Positions 25,724 to 33,915 of a stretch of 64,000 nt of DNA are shown piece by piece. Positions within the stretch are counted from its first letter, which is position 1; every line of letters begins with the position of its first letter. Where the stretch lies: IMG/VR virus record IMGVR_UViG_3300025121_000776, positions 62,001 to 126,000 of that record; one strand, given 5' to 3'. This DNA comes from a virus. The notes under the pieces are model-generated. The model was given only the letters and a program-made list of their open reading frames with translations. It was not told the origin of the DNA and did not search any database. The translations under genes and the position numbers were made by a program.

Positions 25724-26499
25724 TGAGTTCCCTTGATTTAACAAAAAGAGAACTATACATTAAATCAATCTTTCTTCCCGAAAATAAAAGCCAAAAAAAA
25801 GATTACTTACCAGAGAAAGAAGTTGATGAAATTGTTAAAGCTATATCTGGTATAGGAGAAAGATATGGTTTTGTTGGAGATAAAGAAAGCGAAGATATAG
25901 AAAAATCATCAAAAAGAAAGCATAAATATGATGTGTGGATTGCAAAAGAAATTAAAAAAAATGCCAACCTTTTAGATGAATTCAATAAGATTAGATTTGT
26001 TTTAGATTGGACTATAGAAACAAAAGCCAATATCTTTTCTTATTCGTTTGATGATGCTTTTATCGCACAAAGTCAATGGCACAAAGAAATGTTTGAAAAA
26101 TATGACATTGAGGATTTAAAAATTAAAGAAGTTGACAATGAAAGAGTTTTGTTCAGATGCTCAAATAAAAATTTTTTTATATATTTACTGGAGCCAAAAG
26201 ATTTGCCCTATGAGGGGAAAATGATGGGTATGTGTGTGGGAGGAGACTCATATAAAAGCAGTGTGAAAAATGGAAGGTCAATTATTATTTCTTTAAGAGA
26301 TGAAAAAAACGAGCCTCACGTTACGACAGAAATCAATGTAAAGAGTGGAAATATTGTGCAACAATATGGAAAGGGAAATACCCCCCCGTTGCCAGAATAC
26401 AAAAAAATGATGTTAGAATTTGTTCTTTTTGCAACTAATTACAATAAATTAGAAAATGCTGAAACGTTAAGATTATTAAATTTAAATCAAACTCTATAA
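25723..26499 (+). CDS. PcfJ-like protein (258 aa)
   Basis: The C-terminal ~120 residues (LPYEGKMMGMCVGGDSYKS ... SIIISLRDEKNEPHVTTEI ... IVQQYGKGNTP) resemble the PcfJ domain: a Met/Cys-Val-Gly motif, two strands and an Gln-x-x-Gly-Lys-Gly-Asn motif. It may share ancestry with the end of the 672-aa protein at 17360-19378. PcfJ proteins are common in mobile elements but have no known activity. Start overlaps the preceding stop (TAATG). Confidence 0.55.
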   Translation: MSSLDLTKRELYIKSIFLPENKSQKKDYLPEKEVDEIVKAISGIGERYGFVGDKESEDIEKSSKRKHKYDVWIAKEIKKNANLLDEFNKIRFVLDWTIETKANIFSYSFDDAFIAQSQWHKEMFEKYDIEDLKIKEVDNERVLFRCSNKNFFIYLLEPKDLPYEGKMMGMCVGGDSYKSSVKNGRSIIISLRDEKNEPHVTTEINVKSGNIVQQYGKGNTPPLPEYKKMMLEFVLFATNYNKLENAETLRLLNLNQTL

Positions 26500-26508
26500 T
26501 TTATTAGA

Positions 26509-26516
26509 TATTTATA
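26509..26516 (+). promoter_or_regulatory. TATTTATA box (class 2)
   Basis: 17 nt before the ATG at 26534. Confidence 0.5.
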
Positions 26517-26533
26517 ATTAAAAAACAACTATT

Positions 26534-27325
26534 ATGTTAAAAAAGATTTTAGACAACATCCAAACAATTTTAGTTATTGCCGCTGTTTTAGTATTACTTC
26601 TTTTCTTAAATCAATGTAATACAACGAGAAAACTAAAAAAAGAAATGCAACGCCAAGAACAAATTTCCAAGCAAAATATAGCGACTTTAAGTGATTCACT
26701 TAAAGTTTACAAAAACAATGCTGGGGAAATATCTTATAGCAAACCAATTGCTCAAATGTCCCCAGAAGAAATTAAAAAACATTTCCCAGATTTATATAAA
26801 AGCATGGATGCTGCTTTGGGAGAAGTTAAAATTTTATGGAAAACTCATGTTGAGTATACAGACACTGGTTCAGTAAAAAACGGCATAGTTCAGCTTGATA
26901 GTAATAAATTTGTTTTAGGATATGAATATTATTCCACAGACAGCTCACTACACATTAAATCAACTAATACATTTTTTGCTGACCCAATATTGGTTGACAA
27001 GGAAAAAAATAAATATAAAGTAGTTACAGCCCCTGGTATCTCTACAATAAACGATTTAAGTTTAAAAATGGGATTTACTACTGGAATCTCAAAAGAAGGC
27101 GATTTATACAAAATTTTCATTACCCCCGACAATAAAAAGGTCGTTGTAGGTGATATTATAGGAGCTGACGTGTCCAGTATGATTAACCCACCTCAACCTC
27201 CATCCAAAAATAAAAGATGGTCTATAGGGCTTTATATTGGCTTTGGAATGAATTTTAGTAAAGGAACCTATCAAATAGGACCAGGTGTGGGGGCAAGTTT
27301 ACAATATTCAATACTTAAGTTTTAA
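26534..27325 (+). CDS. Membrane-anchored protein with beta-rich C-terminus (263 aa)
   Basis: One N-terminal hydrophobic span (QTILVIAAVLVLLLFLNQC) ends in a Cys that might be lipidated, followed by a helix, a mostly beta region and a C-terminal segment 'WSIGLYIGFGMNFSKG...GASLQYSILKF' ending in an aromatic residue, as in outer-membrane strands. Proteins of this layout occur in phages of Bacteroidota, where a spanin-like role joining the two membranes is possible but unproven. Confidence 0.55.
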   Translation: MLKKILDNIQTILVIAAVLVLLLFLNQCNTTRKLKKEMQRQEQISKQNIATLSDSLKVYKNNAGEISYSKPIAQMSPEEIKKHFPDLYKSMDAALGEVKILWKTHVEYTDTGSVKNGIVQLDSNKFVLGYEYYSTDSSLHIKSTNTFFADPILVDKEKNKYKVVTAPGISTINDLSLKMGFTTGISKEGDLYKIFITPDNKKVVVGDIIGADVSSMINPPQPPSKNKRWSIGLYIGFGMNFSKGTYQIGPGVGASLQYSILKF

Positions 27326-27338
27326 AAAAATTTTACAA

Positions 27339-27346
27339 TATTTATT
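27339..27346 (+). promoter_or_regulatory. TATTTATT box (class 2)
   Basis: 15 nt before the ATG at 27362. Confidence 0.5.
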
Positions 27347-27361
27347 ATAAATTCAATTGTT

Positions 27362-27949
27362 ATGGAAGCAAGCAAAAAAGCAAAAGGCTATGCTGAGAAA
27401 TTAGTTATACTATTAGCCAAAAAAATAGACGTTGATATTTCAAAATACAGTATGGATGAATTGGTGCAAGGAATGTTTGTGGAATTAGAACACGGAAGCC
27501 AAGGTCAAGAGAAAAATACAAATATCACTAATGATGACCCAATAGCAACTCTTCAAATAGCATTGGCACATTTAAATGAAATTCCAGATTATTATACCAG
27601 ACTTAAAAAAATGGAAGATGAAGCTGATTCTGTTAAGACAGAAGATTTAGAAGAAAACTCAGAAGAAGAAGAAACCGAAGAAAACTCAAACAAAAAAGAA
27701 TTGACCATGGAAAATATTTCTAAAAGATTTAAAGAACTTTGCGGTATTGTAGAAAACGAAGACAAAAGACAGTTAAAAAACATTATATATCAAGATAAAT
27801 CAAAAAAAAGCCTTCTAAAAGAAGAAATAGACCCAGAAAAATTTAGTATAGCTAAATTTAGCAATGATGGAATTGGAAAAGAAAAATCAGAAGAGGAAAT
27901 TGATTTATATAAAATGTTAAAAAAAGATAACAAAGAAAAATTAAGTTAA
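27362..27949 (+). CDS. DUF5661-domain protein (195 aa)
   Basis: Residues ~25-85 contain 'GMFVELEHGSQGQ' and 'TLQIALAHLNEIPDYYTRL', the His-rich pattern of DUF5661, a family common in large phages, with unknown function. After an acidic linker a second segment 'ISKRFKELCGI' resembles the R-x-x-E-L-(A/C)-G-(I/V) tag seen in other late-looking proteins here. The convergent neighbour overlaps by 4 bases. Family call is fairly secure; role is not known. Confidence 0.65.
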   Translation: MEASKKAKGYAEKLVILLAKKIDVDISKYSMDELVQGMFVELEHGSQGQEKNTNITNDDPIATLQIALAHLNEIPDYYTRLKKMEDEADSVKTEDLEENSEEEETEENSNKKELTMENISKRFKELCGIVENEDKRQLKNIIYQDKSKKSLLKEEIDPEKFSIAKFSNDGIGKEKSEEEIDLYKMLKKDNKEKLS

Positions 27950-28218
27950 ATTTTGTTTTTGCTAAAAATCTTGCTTAGCACCCCTCTTTTTTCAAGCTTA
28001 GGCTCACCAGGAATTATTTTTTCTTTGGTTTTAACTCCATCTAATTGGCTAAAAGCACTAGATATTATATCAGAAACTATGTCATGAGATAAAACCTTCA
28101 ACATGATAGCTTTTTCATCTGTTGTGGAGTCTTGGTTATTCCATAGGGCAATTTTATTATGAACCCTTATTATTAATTTATCCATATCAATTGCAAGCTC
28201 TCTTTTGTTTGATTCCAT
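27946..28218 (-). CDS. Hypothetical protein (90 aa)
   Basis: Helical domain (MDKLIIRVHNKIALWNN ... VLSHDIVSDIISSAF) with a basic C-terminus. Convergent with the DUF5661 gene (4-base overlap) and divergent from the next. Not recognised. Confidence 0.55.
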   Translation of the reverse strand: MESNKRELAIDMDKLIIRVHNKIALWNNQDSTTDEKAIMLKVLSHDIVSDIISSAFSQLDGVKTKEKIIPGEPKLEKRGVLSKIFSKNKI

Positions 28219-28269
28219 ATTGATTTTATAATTTTAATTATATATTTTTAAGTACATAAAGTAAATATA

Positions 28270-29160
28270 ATGAAAAAAAATGAAAAAACAAATATTGTAA
28301 TACAATCTTTTTTAGTTAAGATAATTTCTGATGAATGGGAAAGTTTAAACAATAGTGAGACGTTTCATTTATGCCAATATGCTGATTTTGATAAAATTTC
28401 AGATAGAATTATAGCAGATAACGAAGAAATATATTCTATAATTCCCTGGGAAAGAGTAGATAGAATGAAAATTGTAAGAGTAATTGCTAGAAATATAAAA
28501 ATTGCAGACTTAGTTGATTTATCAAAGTTTAATTATACAATCAGAGAAACAAAAAACATGCTTAGAATTCACCCAAGTTTAATCCATAAAATAAAAACTG
28601 ACTTAAACACACTAAAACACGAAGATGCTTTTGCTTTGCTAACTATTGGAGTTGAAGAGCTATCTAAAAAAATAGATGTAAAAAACTATAATTTTTCTCC
28701 TAAAGAAGTATATGATATTATAGAATATAATAACTTTGAAAGGCGTATTATACTTGAAATTAACTTAAAAAACTTAAAAGACTATCACATCTGCGATATT
28801 ATCAAAAATACGGGAGATGAATTTTTTAACTTATTAGATTTAAATAAACTAACAGCAAGAAAATGGGTTGAAATACTATCGGTTCAATCACAATTACTTT
28901 GTTGTTGTAATTTAAATAAATTTAAAGAAAGCGACATATACAACAGCGTAGAGCTTATTTCTTTATTTCCACGTCAAGATTTAGATTTTTTAATTAAAGA
29001 CCGAAATTATAAAGAGGAACTTTCGGCATTAGGTTGGGAAAAATTGATTATAACTCGTCCAAATGAGTATATAGATGAGTGTTGTAGTAATAAATTAAAC
29101 GAAACCAATTGGAAAAACATTCTTAATTACCATCCACACTTAATATCATACAAACCATAA
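28270..29160 (+). CDS. Alpha-helical repeat protein (296 aa)
   Basis: Built from degenerate ~35-residue helical repeats, each with a 'W..il...P.li' type core (for example 'GWEKLIITRPNEYID' and 'NWKNILNYHPHLI'). Such solenoids mediate protein contacts; no catalytic motif is seen. Monocistronic between two minus-strand genes. Function unknown. Confidence 0.6.
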   Translation: MKKNEKTNIVIQSFLVKIISDEWESLNNSETFHLCQYADFDKISDRIIADNEEIYSIIPWERVDRMKIVRVIARNIKIADLVDLSKFNYTIRETKNMLRIHPSLIHKIKTDLNTLKHEDAFALLTIGVEELSKKIDVKNYNFSPKEVYDIIEYNNFERRIILEINLKNLKDYHICDIIKNTGDEFFNLLDLNKLTARKWVEILSVQSQLLCCCNLNKFKESDIYNSVELISLFPRQDLDFLIKDRNYKEELSALGWEKLIITRPNEYIDECCSNKLNETNWKNILNYHPHLISYKP

Positions 29161-29421
29161 TTACAATTGATTTCCAAGCGTGGTTTTTAACTTTTTAAGA
29201 GAGGTAATAAGACCATCAATTTGATTTATAGTGCCTTCCTTATCTGGATTTTCTTTTTTAGCCTCAAATTGATTTTTCAAATCAACGAGTTTATCATAAG
29301 CATCTTTTTTCAACTCATCAAACCCACTTCTTTTTGTCAATGTAGAATCGGTTATTCCATCTGCGTTTAAAAGTATTTCTCTTATTTGATTTCTTAATTT
29401 TTTTATTTCATCAATTTCCAT
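29161..29421 (-). CDS. Small coiled-coil protein with amphipathic leader (86 aa)
   Basis: The start (MEIDEIKKLRNQIREILLNAD) matches the leader type of other late-looking proteins; the remainder is helical. Ends immediately beside the stop of the helical-repeat gene. A TATTTATA box lies 18 nt upstream on the same strand. Unknown function. Confidence 0.55.
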   Translation of the reverse strand: MEIDEIKKLRNQIREILLNADGITDSTLTKRSGFDELKKDAYDKLVDLKNQFEAKKENPDKEGTINQIDGLITSLKKLKTTLGNQL

Positions 29422-29439
29422 ATAATTCCTTTTATTTTA

Positions 29440-29447
29440 TATAAATA
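29440..29447 (-). promoter_or_regulatory. TATTTATA box (class 2)
   Basis: Minus-strand copy, 18 nt before the ATG at 29421. Confidence 0.5.
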
Positions 29448-29514
29448 TTAACAAAAACTGTTTTTTTTAAAAATTGTTTTTATTATATTTTTTAAAAGAG
29501 TTAAAAATAAATAA

Positions 29515-29522
29515 TATTTATA
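29515..29522 (+). promoter_or_regulatory. TATTTATA box (class 2)
   Basis: 12 nt before the ATG at 29535. Confidence 0.5.
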
Positions 29523-29534
29523 TAAATAATACAA

Positions 29535-30629
29535 ATGGTGATGGACTATATAAATTTAGATTTTTGTATAATTGAAAATCCCCTGGATAAAAACAAAAGA
29601 CCAATTATTTTTGTTACTAGAAAGGGTAGACAATATTTAGATGAAACTATAATTGATGAAGATGATTACGAAAAAGCTATATATATTATCAAAAACATAG
29701 GATATATCGAATCTGATATATTAACATTTGAGTTTTCTCAAGACCCAGGATTTCCAAGTATTGAAATTAAGGATATTAAAAAAACTTTAGAAAACGAGGG
29801 AATGAAATATAGCGAAGAGTTGGAAAAAACTATAAAAACTGAATTTGAGTTGTTTAATTTAAGGGGCGCTAAACAACTTTTGCAAGACTTAAATAGTGCT
29901 CAACCAATTTTAACTCCAGAAATATTATTCACACAAAAAAAAGGCAACTCATACAAAATACCAGAAATTGGAGAAAAGTTAACATTATATTTTTATTTAT
30001 TTATTGAATGTAAATTTTTTGGAGATAAATGTTATTTAAATTTAAATGGAGATTTTATATCTAATAAAAGTGATGCTTTAAGAAATTATATTACTCCGTT
30101 TAAATGTGATTTTATTAGAATAAATAATATATATAATCCAAATAAAATAATTTTAAAAAGCTGTCAAAAGAATTCAGATATATTAAAAAAACTCCCCATG
30201 GACTTTAATGGAGCTTTTAATCTAAAAATAAAAGAAGGAAATAAAATTTTAGATAAATTGTTTGTTTATTATTTAATGGAAGTAAAAGGCAATTTTCCGC
30301 AAGAAAATAGAATTACTATAGAAATAGACAGTTCAATTAATTTTGACAAAATGATTTTAATGTCCAAAGGGATAAAAAAAGATTACGGAGCTTTATTTCA
30401 TTTAAAACATAGTATTAATACAATAGTTCCAATTTTTGAAGATATGATAATTAAGGCATTAACTCCTAGAATGCTCGCTCATGCAGAGAAAGATGAATTT
30501 GAGAAAGCATCAATGATTAAAAAAGATATCTCTTATATAGAAAAAAAACTGATTCTTCTTAAAGAAGAAATAATCAACAAAGGCGAATTAAATTATTATC
30601 AATACATTAGTAAATTTCATGTAAATTAA
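29535..30629 (+). CDS. Protein with C-terminal UVR-like motif (364 aa)
   Basis: Most of the protein is unassigned and rich in Ile, Lys and Asn. Residues ~315-345 (HAEKDEFEKASMIKKDISYIEKKL) fit the UVR motif pattern (E..D.E.A..I...I..LE) used by UvrB/UvrC and ClpC-associated proteins for protein contacts. Preceded by a class 2 box. The partner and process are unknown. Confidence 0.55.
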   Translation: MVMDYINLDFCIIENPLDKNKRPIIFVTRKGRQYLDETIIDEDDYEKAIYIIKNIGYIESDILTFEFSQDPGFPSIEIKDIKKTLENEGMKYSEELEKTIKTEFELFNLRGAKQLLQDLNSAQPILTPEILFTQKKGNSYKIPEIGEKLTLYFYLFIECKFFGDKCYLNLNGDFISNKSDALRNYITPFKCDFIRINNIYNPNKIILKSCQKNSDILKKLPMDFNGAFNLKIKEGNKILDKLFVYYLMEVKGNFPQENRITIEIDSSINFDKMILMSKGIKKDYGALFHLKHSINTIVPIFEDMIIKALTPRMLAHAEKDEFEKASMIKKDISYIEKKLILLKEEIINKGELNYYQYISKFHVN

Positions 30630-30653
30630 CTTGTTTAATAAAAATTTTTTTAT

Positions 30654-30661
30654 TACCTTTG
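30654..30661 (+). promoter_or_regulatory. Bacteroidota-type promoter (TTG-N20-TACCTTTG)
   Basis: TACCTTTG with a TTG at 30631, spacing of about 20, 23 nt before the dut start. Confidence 0.6.
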
Positions 30662-30684
30662 TTTTTTAATTTAAAAAATAAAAT

Positions 30685-31449
30685 ATGAAATTTGTAAGAA
30701 TTGTGAACAAATCAAAAAATTTACTTCCAGATTATGCAACAGCATTCTCTGCGGGAATAGATTTAAGGGCAAGTTTAGAAAATGAAACCCCAGTATCAAT
30801 TAGACCACTTGAAAGGAAATTAATTAAAACAGACTTGTTTATTGAACTTCCTATTGGTTACGAAGCAACTATTCGTCCTCGGAGTGGTTTAGCTTTAAAA
30901 AACGGGATTACTGTGTTAAATAGCCCAGGAACGATAAACTAAAAAAAATTCTATCGTACTTTGTCGGTTTAAAAATTTTTAAACTTGACATGTATAGAAC
31001 AATCTGTCGTTTTAAAACAGGGTGAATTGCTGGAAAATCTTGTATAAATTCACAAGACAATCAGCAGCCAAGCTTTGGAAGAAATTCCTTAGAAGGTTCA
31101 ACGACTAATTTCCAAGTCTTAGCAAGTAAAGTTGAAGACGGTAACGAAAACAAGAGCGCCCTGCAACATTATAAATGTTGATGATATAGTCTGACCTGCA
31201 TGTATAAATAAAGATGCAGAAATCAAAGATAAAGAGCTTTGGTGATAACAAAAGCGAGATGCTGATTATAGAGGTAATATTGGTGTAATTCTTATTAATT
31301 TATCAGAAGAAGAATTTGTCATAAATCAAGGTGATAGAATAGCTCAAATGGTTATTGCAAAACACGAAAGAGTTGAGTTGGAGTCTGTACTAATCTTAAA
31401 CGATACAAAACGTGGTTCTGAGGGATTCGGTCACACAGGTAAAATATAA
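30685..31449 (+). CDS. dut: dUTPase, split by a group I intron (exons 30685-30935 and 31257-31449)
   Basis: Joining the two exons gives 147 residues of trimeric dUTPase, which hydrolyses dUTP to dUMP and supplies thymidylate synthase downstream. Motif 1 'AGIDLRA', motif 2 'PRSGLALK', motif 3 '[17 protein letters not shown]' (spanning the splice junction: exon 1 ends ACGAT, exon 2 starts AGATGCTG), motif 4 'GDRIAQMV', and motif 5 '[11 protein letters not shown]' are all present. Without splicing, exon 1 runs into a stop 7 nt into the intron (product of 85 residues, no active site). The exact joint also satisfies group I rules (exon ends in U, intron ends in G). Confidence 0.93.
30936..31256 (+). 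ncRNA. ORF-less group I self-splicing intron (321 nt) in dut
   Basis: Conserved core elements are in order: P (AATTGCTGGAAA, 31025), Q (AATCAGCAGCCAAGC, 31059-31073), R (GTTCAACGACTA, 31096-31107), the P8 hairpin (CAACATT/AATGTTG, 31164-31180) and S (GATATAGTC, 31183-31191). The internal guide GTCG at 30963-30966 pairs with the exon end so that the terminal U faces G. No endonuclease ORF is present; mobility would need an enzyme in trans. It interrupts the codons of dUTPase motif 3, a functionally conserved site as is typical of phage introns. Confidence 0.93.
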
Positions 31450-31452
31450 ATA

Positions 31453-31689
31453 ATGGAAAACATAGAAACTGGCTACTCACAACCATTCGGAGCAAAAGCA
31501 AAAGATTATAAGTGTCCTACATGTGGTAAAATGCCATCTGATGAATACATCATAGATGGAGTAATGTTTCCTATATACCTTAATGAATCAATTGGGTCAG
31601 ATATGGATGGTTCTTATCACAACTGGGATGAAACTCATAAATGTACAGAATGCGGTACTAATTTTTGGTTTAGAAATGGAGCATATTAA
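31453..31689 (+). CDS. Small double zinc-ribbon-type protein (78 aa)
   Basis: Two Cys pairs (CPTCGKMP and CTECGTNF) about 43 residues apart make one zinc ribbon. Lies 3 bases after dut and 12 before thymidylate synthase, so it is part of the nucleotide-metabolism unit. Role unknown. Confidence 0.65.
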   Translation: MENIETGYSQPFGAKAKDYKCPTCGKMPSDEYIIDGVMFPIYLNESIGSDMDGSYHNWDETHKCTECGTNFWFRNGAY

Positions 31690-31701
31690 AAATAAAATAA
31701 A

Positions 31702-32967
31702 ATGAAACAATTTATTGAATTAATTACAACCATCCTCAAAGATGGTAGAGTAAATACAGACCGCACTGGAGTGGGCACAGTATCTACATTTGGACATCAA
31801 TCTGTATTCTATATGAAAGATGGGTTTCCTTTGCTAACATTAAAAAAAACGTTTTACAAAGGAATTATTCATGAGCTTCTTTGGTTTCTTAATGCGGTGC
31901 CAGAAGAATATAAAAAGTTTGGCAACACAAACATTAAATATTTGGTTGATAATAACGTTCATATTTGGGATGAGTGGGCGTATGTAAAATACAAAAAACA
32001 CACAAGTACCATAGAAGAGCCAGATATGTCAGTTCTTATAGATGACCCTCAACGAAATAATAGCGTTAGAGAAATGACTCAAAAAGAATTTGCAGATGCA
32101 ATTAAAAACGATGATGAATTTGCTATGAAATGGGGAGACCTTGGTCCAGTTTACGGAAAACAATGGACTGATTGGGGTGGCTACACTAAAAAATATCAAG
32201 AACAAAGAAGTTATGGTGGAAGCTTTGGTGGCGAAACAAGCATTGTTTATGGCGATTGGAAAGAAGAAAAAATCCCAGGCATTAATCAAATTGATGTTCT
32301 TATTAATACTCTAAAAAATAGGCCAGACGATAGGGGAATTATGGTTTCAGCATGGGATGTAGCAGAATTGGGAAAAATGGCACTTAGGCCTTGCCATACC
32401 ATATTCCAATTTAAAGCAGAGCCACTTACCATTGATGAAAGAATAGATTTATTTATAAAAGATGGTGGTGACGTATTGGATTTGGGAATTGGGGGGAATG
32501 ACGAACAAGTAAGTTCCATTTTAACAACATTGGAAATCCCCAAATTTAGGCTTTCTTTACAGCTTTATCAACGCAGCGCAGATACTTTTTTAGGCGTAAG
32601 TTATAATATTGCAGGGTATTCTTTACTTTTGCATATGGTTGCTCAAATTGTCAATATGGTGCCATATAAGTTTGTTCATACCTTTGGAGACTTACACTTA
32701 TATCTTAATCATAAAGACCAGGTAAATGAGTTATTAAACAGAACTTATAACGAAGGGGAAGGAATAGACCCCAAAGATGAAATAGATTACTGGGATAACA
32801 TTAGAGAAACTTTATCAGATAATTGTGTGGGACATTATCGTGGACCAGAACTTCCAACATTAAAATTAAATCCAGCTATAAAAAATATTTCTGATTTTAG
32901 AATTGAAGATATAGAAGTTTTAAATTATAATCCACTACCAGCAATAAGTGCACCAGTAGCAGTATAG
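31702..32967 (+). CDS. thyA: Thymidylate synthase, enlarged by insertions (421 aa)
   Basis: Converts dUMP to dTMP using methylene-tetrahydrofolate. All blocks of ThyA are present: 'NDRTGVGT'-type start (TDRTGVGTVSTFG), 'IIHELLWFL', 'HIWDEWA', 'GDLGPVYGKQW', catalytic Cys231 in 'RPCHTIFQF', 'LYQRSADTFLGVSYNIAGY', 'GDLHLYLNH' and the C-terminal 'APVAV'. It is ~155 residues longer than E. coli ThyA because of insertions at about 95-145, 160-190, 245-280 and 350-385. The second Arg of the phosphate-binding 'DSRR' block reads as Gly (PDDRGIMVSAW). Works with the dUTPase upstream and the DHFR at 47 kb. Confidence 0.93.
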   Translation: MKQFIELITTILKDGRVNTDRTGVGTVSTFGHQSVFYMKDGFPLLTLKKTFYKGIIHELLWFLNAVPEEYKKFGNTNIKYLVDNNVHIWDEWAYVKYKKHTSTIEEPDMSVLIDDPQRNNSVREMTQKEFADAIKNDDEFAMKWGDLGPVYGKQWTDWGGYTKKYQEQRSYGGSFGGETSIVYGDWKEEKIPGINQIDVLINTLKNRPDDRGIMVSAWDVAELGKMALRPCHTIFQFKAEPLTIDERIDLFIKDGGDVLDLGIGGNDEQVSSILTTLEIPKFRLSLQLYQRSADTFLGVSYNIAGYSLLLHMVAQIVNMVPYKFVHTFGDLHLYLNHKDQVNELLNRTYNEGEGIDPKDEIDYWDNIRETLSDNCVGHYRGPELPTLKLNPAIKNISDFRIEDIEVLNYNPLPAISAPVAV

Positions 32968-32980
32968 CAAAAGAATAAAA

Positions 32981-33010
32981 AAAAGCCAGGCAATCCTGGC
33001 TTTTGTTTTT
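32981..33010. terminator. Bidirectional rho-independent terminator
   Basis: AAAAGCCAGG / CCTGGCTTTT with a CAAT loop; A-run before and T-run after, between convergent genes. Confidence 0.88.
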
Positions 33011-33386
33011 ATTGTGGGGGTTTATTCTTATCTGAATTTGTTATTGTTGAGTTTGGTCTTATCCCCGAAGTTCTATCAAGAATCACTTTAACGTCTCCCT
33101 TTATTTCTTCTATTTGTTTTATGAATTGTTCATCTTTTATCTGGAAAGAGCCAAGTTTTTCATCCAATTTTTCTTCTACTGTTTGAATAAATTCACTTTT
33201 ATCTTTTTCCATTTGCGATTTATAATCACTAACATCCGCCTTAACATCAAAATATGCAAGTGTAAAAGCAGAAGAAAATAATGTTATTAAGCCACCAACA
33301 ACCCATATAGCAACTTTTACTGATAATGTGATTTTAGTGTTTTCACCAATTGTTTGTACTCCAACCTTTGCTTCAATATCTCCCAT
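33009..33386 (-). CDS. Membrane protein with one transmembrane helix and coiled coil (125 aa)
   Basis: A single hydrophobic span (VAIWVVGGLITLFSSAFTLAY, ~25-46) is followed by a charged coiled coil and a Pro-rich C-terminal tail. The layout fits a type II or III holin-like or lysis-inhibition protein but also any tail-anchored factor. A TATTTATT box lies 13 nt upstream. Downstream neighbour of a secreted-protein gene on the same strand. Confidence 0.6.
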   Translation of the reverse strand: MGDIEAKVGVQTIGENTKITLSVKVAIWVVGGLITLFSSAFTLAYFDVKADVSDYKSQMEKDKSEFIQTVEEKLDEKLGSFQIKDEQFIKQIEEIKGDVKVILDRTSGIRPNSTITNSDKNKPPQ

Positions 33387-33399
33387 GTCTTTTTTTTTT

Positions 33400-33407
33400 A
33401 ATAAATA
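33400..33407 (-). promoter_or_regulatory. TATTTATT box (class 2)
   Basis: Minus strand, 13 nt before the ATG at 33386. Confidence 0.5.
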
Positions 33408-33418
33408 TTACAAATTTT

Positions 33419-33913
33419 CTAATAAACCACGGAATTTTGCCAAGTTATCAAAATAATGTCATCTGAATTTAAAGATTGAAACATTATTACGAGGTTAACT
33501 CCATCAAAGCTACCGCTTTTAGGGTTAATTAAAAAATATTCTAAATATTTAACATTTTGTAAAACTCCTAAAATATTTGACTTAGAAATGCTAACTCCTT
33601 TCAAATATGTTCCTGCTAAATATCCATAAGAATTATAACTATTACTATAAAAATATACATAATAAGTATATAATCCATTAATTGCATAAGTTGTTCTCAT
33701 TACTTTCGTGTAAAAACATGGGCAGCCAGCGCAAACAGTGCCAAACATTCCCCAATCATAAACTCTTCCGTTTTTATCAACCAATATTTGATACATATTT
33801 GCTTCCGTATTATATCCAGCATCTGATTTATAAGAATAATACTGATTGTGATTTTGAGCTACTCCAAGCAGCCATGTTATTGATAATACAAGTAATAATA
33901 CAAATGTTTTCAT
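33419..33913 (-). CDS. Secreted protein with signal peptide (164 aa)
   Basis: A classical signal peptide (KTFVLLLVLSITWLLGVAQ) is followed by a Tyr/Asn/Ser-rich mature part with three Cys close together (VCAGCPCFY) and 'DKNGRVYDWG'. It is probably exported to the periplasm or cell surface. Located 2 bases downstream of the large fusion gene on the same strand. A surface-exclusion or lysis accessory role is possible; no family is recognised. Confidence 0.65.
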   Translation of the reverse strand: MKTFVLLLVLSITWLLGVAQNHNQYYSYKSDAGYNTEANMYQILVDKNGRVYDWGMFGTVCAGCPCFYTKVMRTTYAINGLYTYYVYFYSNSYNSYGYLAGTYLKGVSISKSNILGVLQNVKYLEYFLINPKSGSFDGVNLVIMFQSLNSDDIILITWQNSVVY

Positions 33914-33915
33914 AA

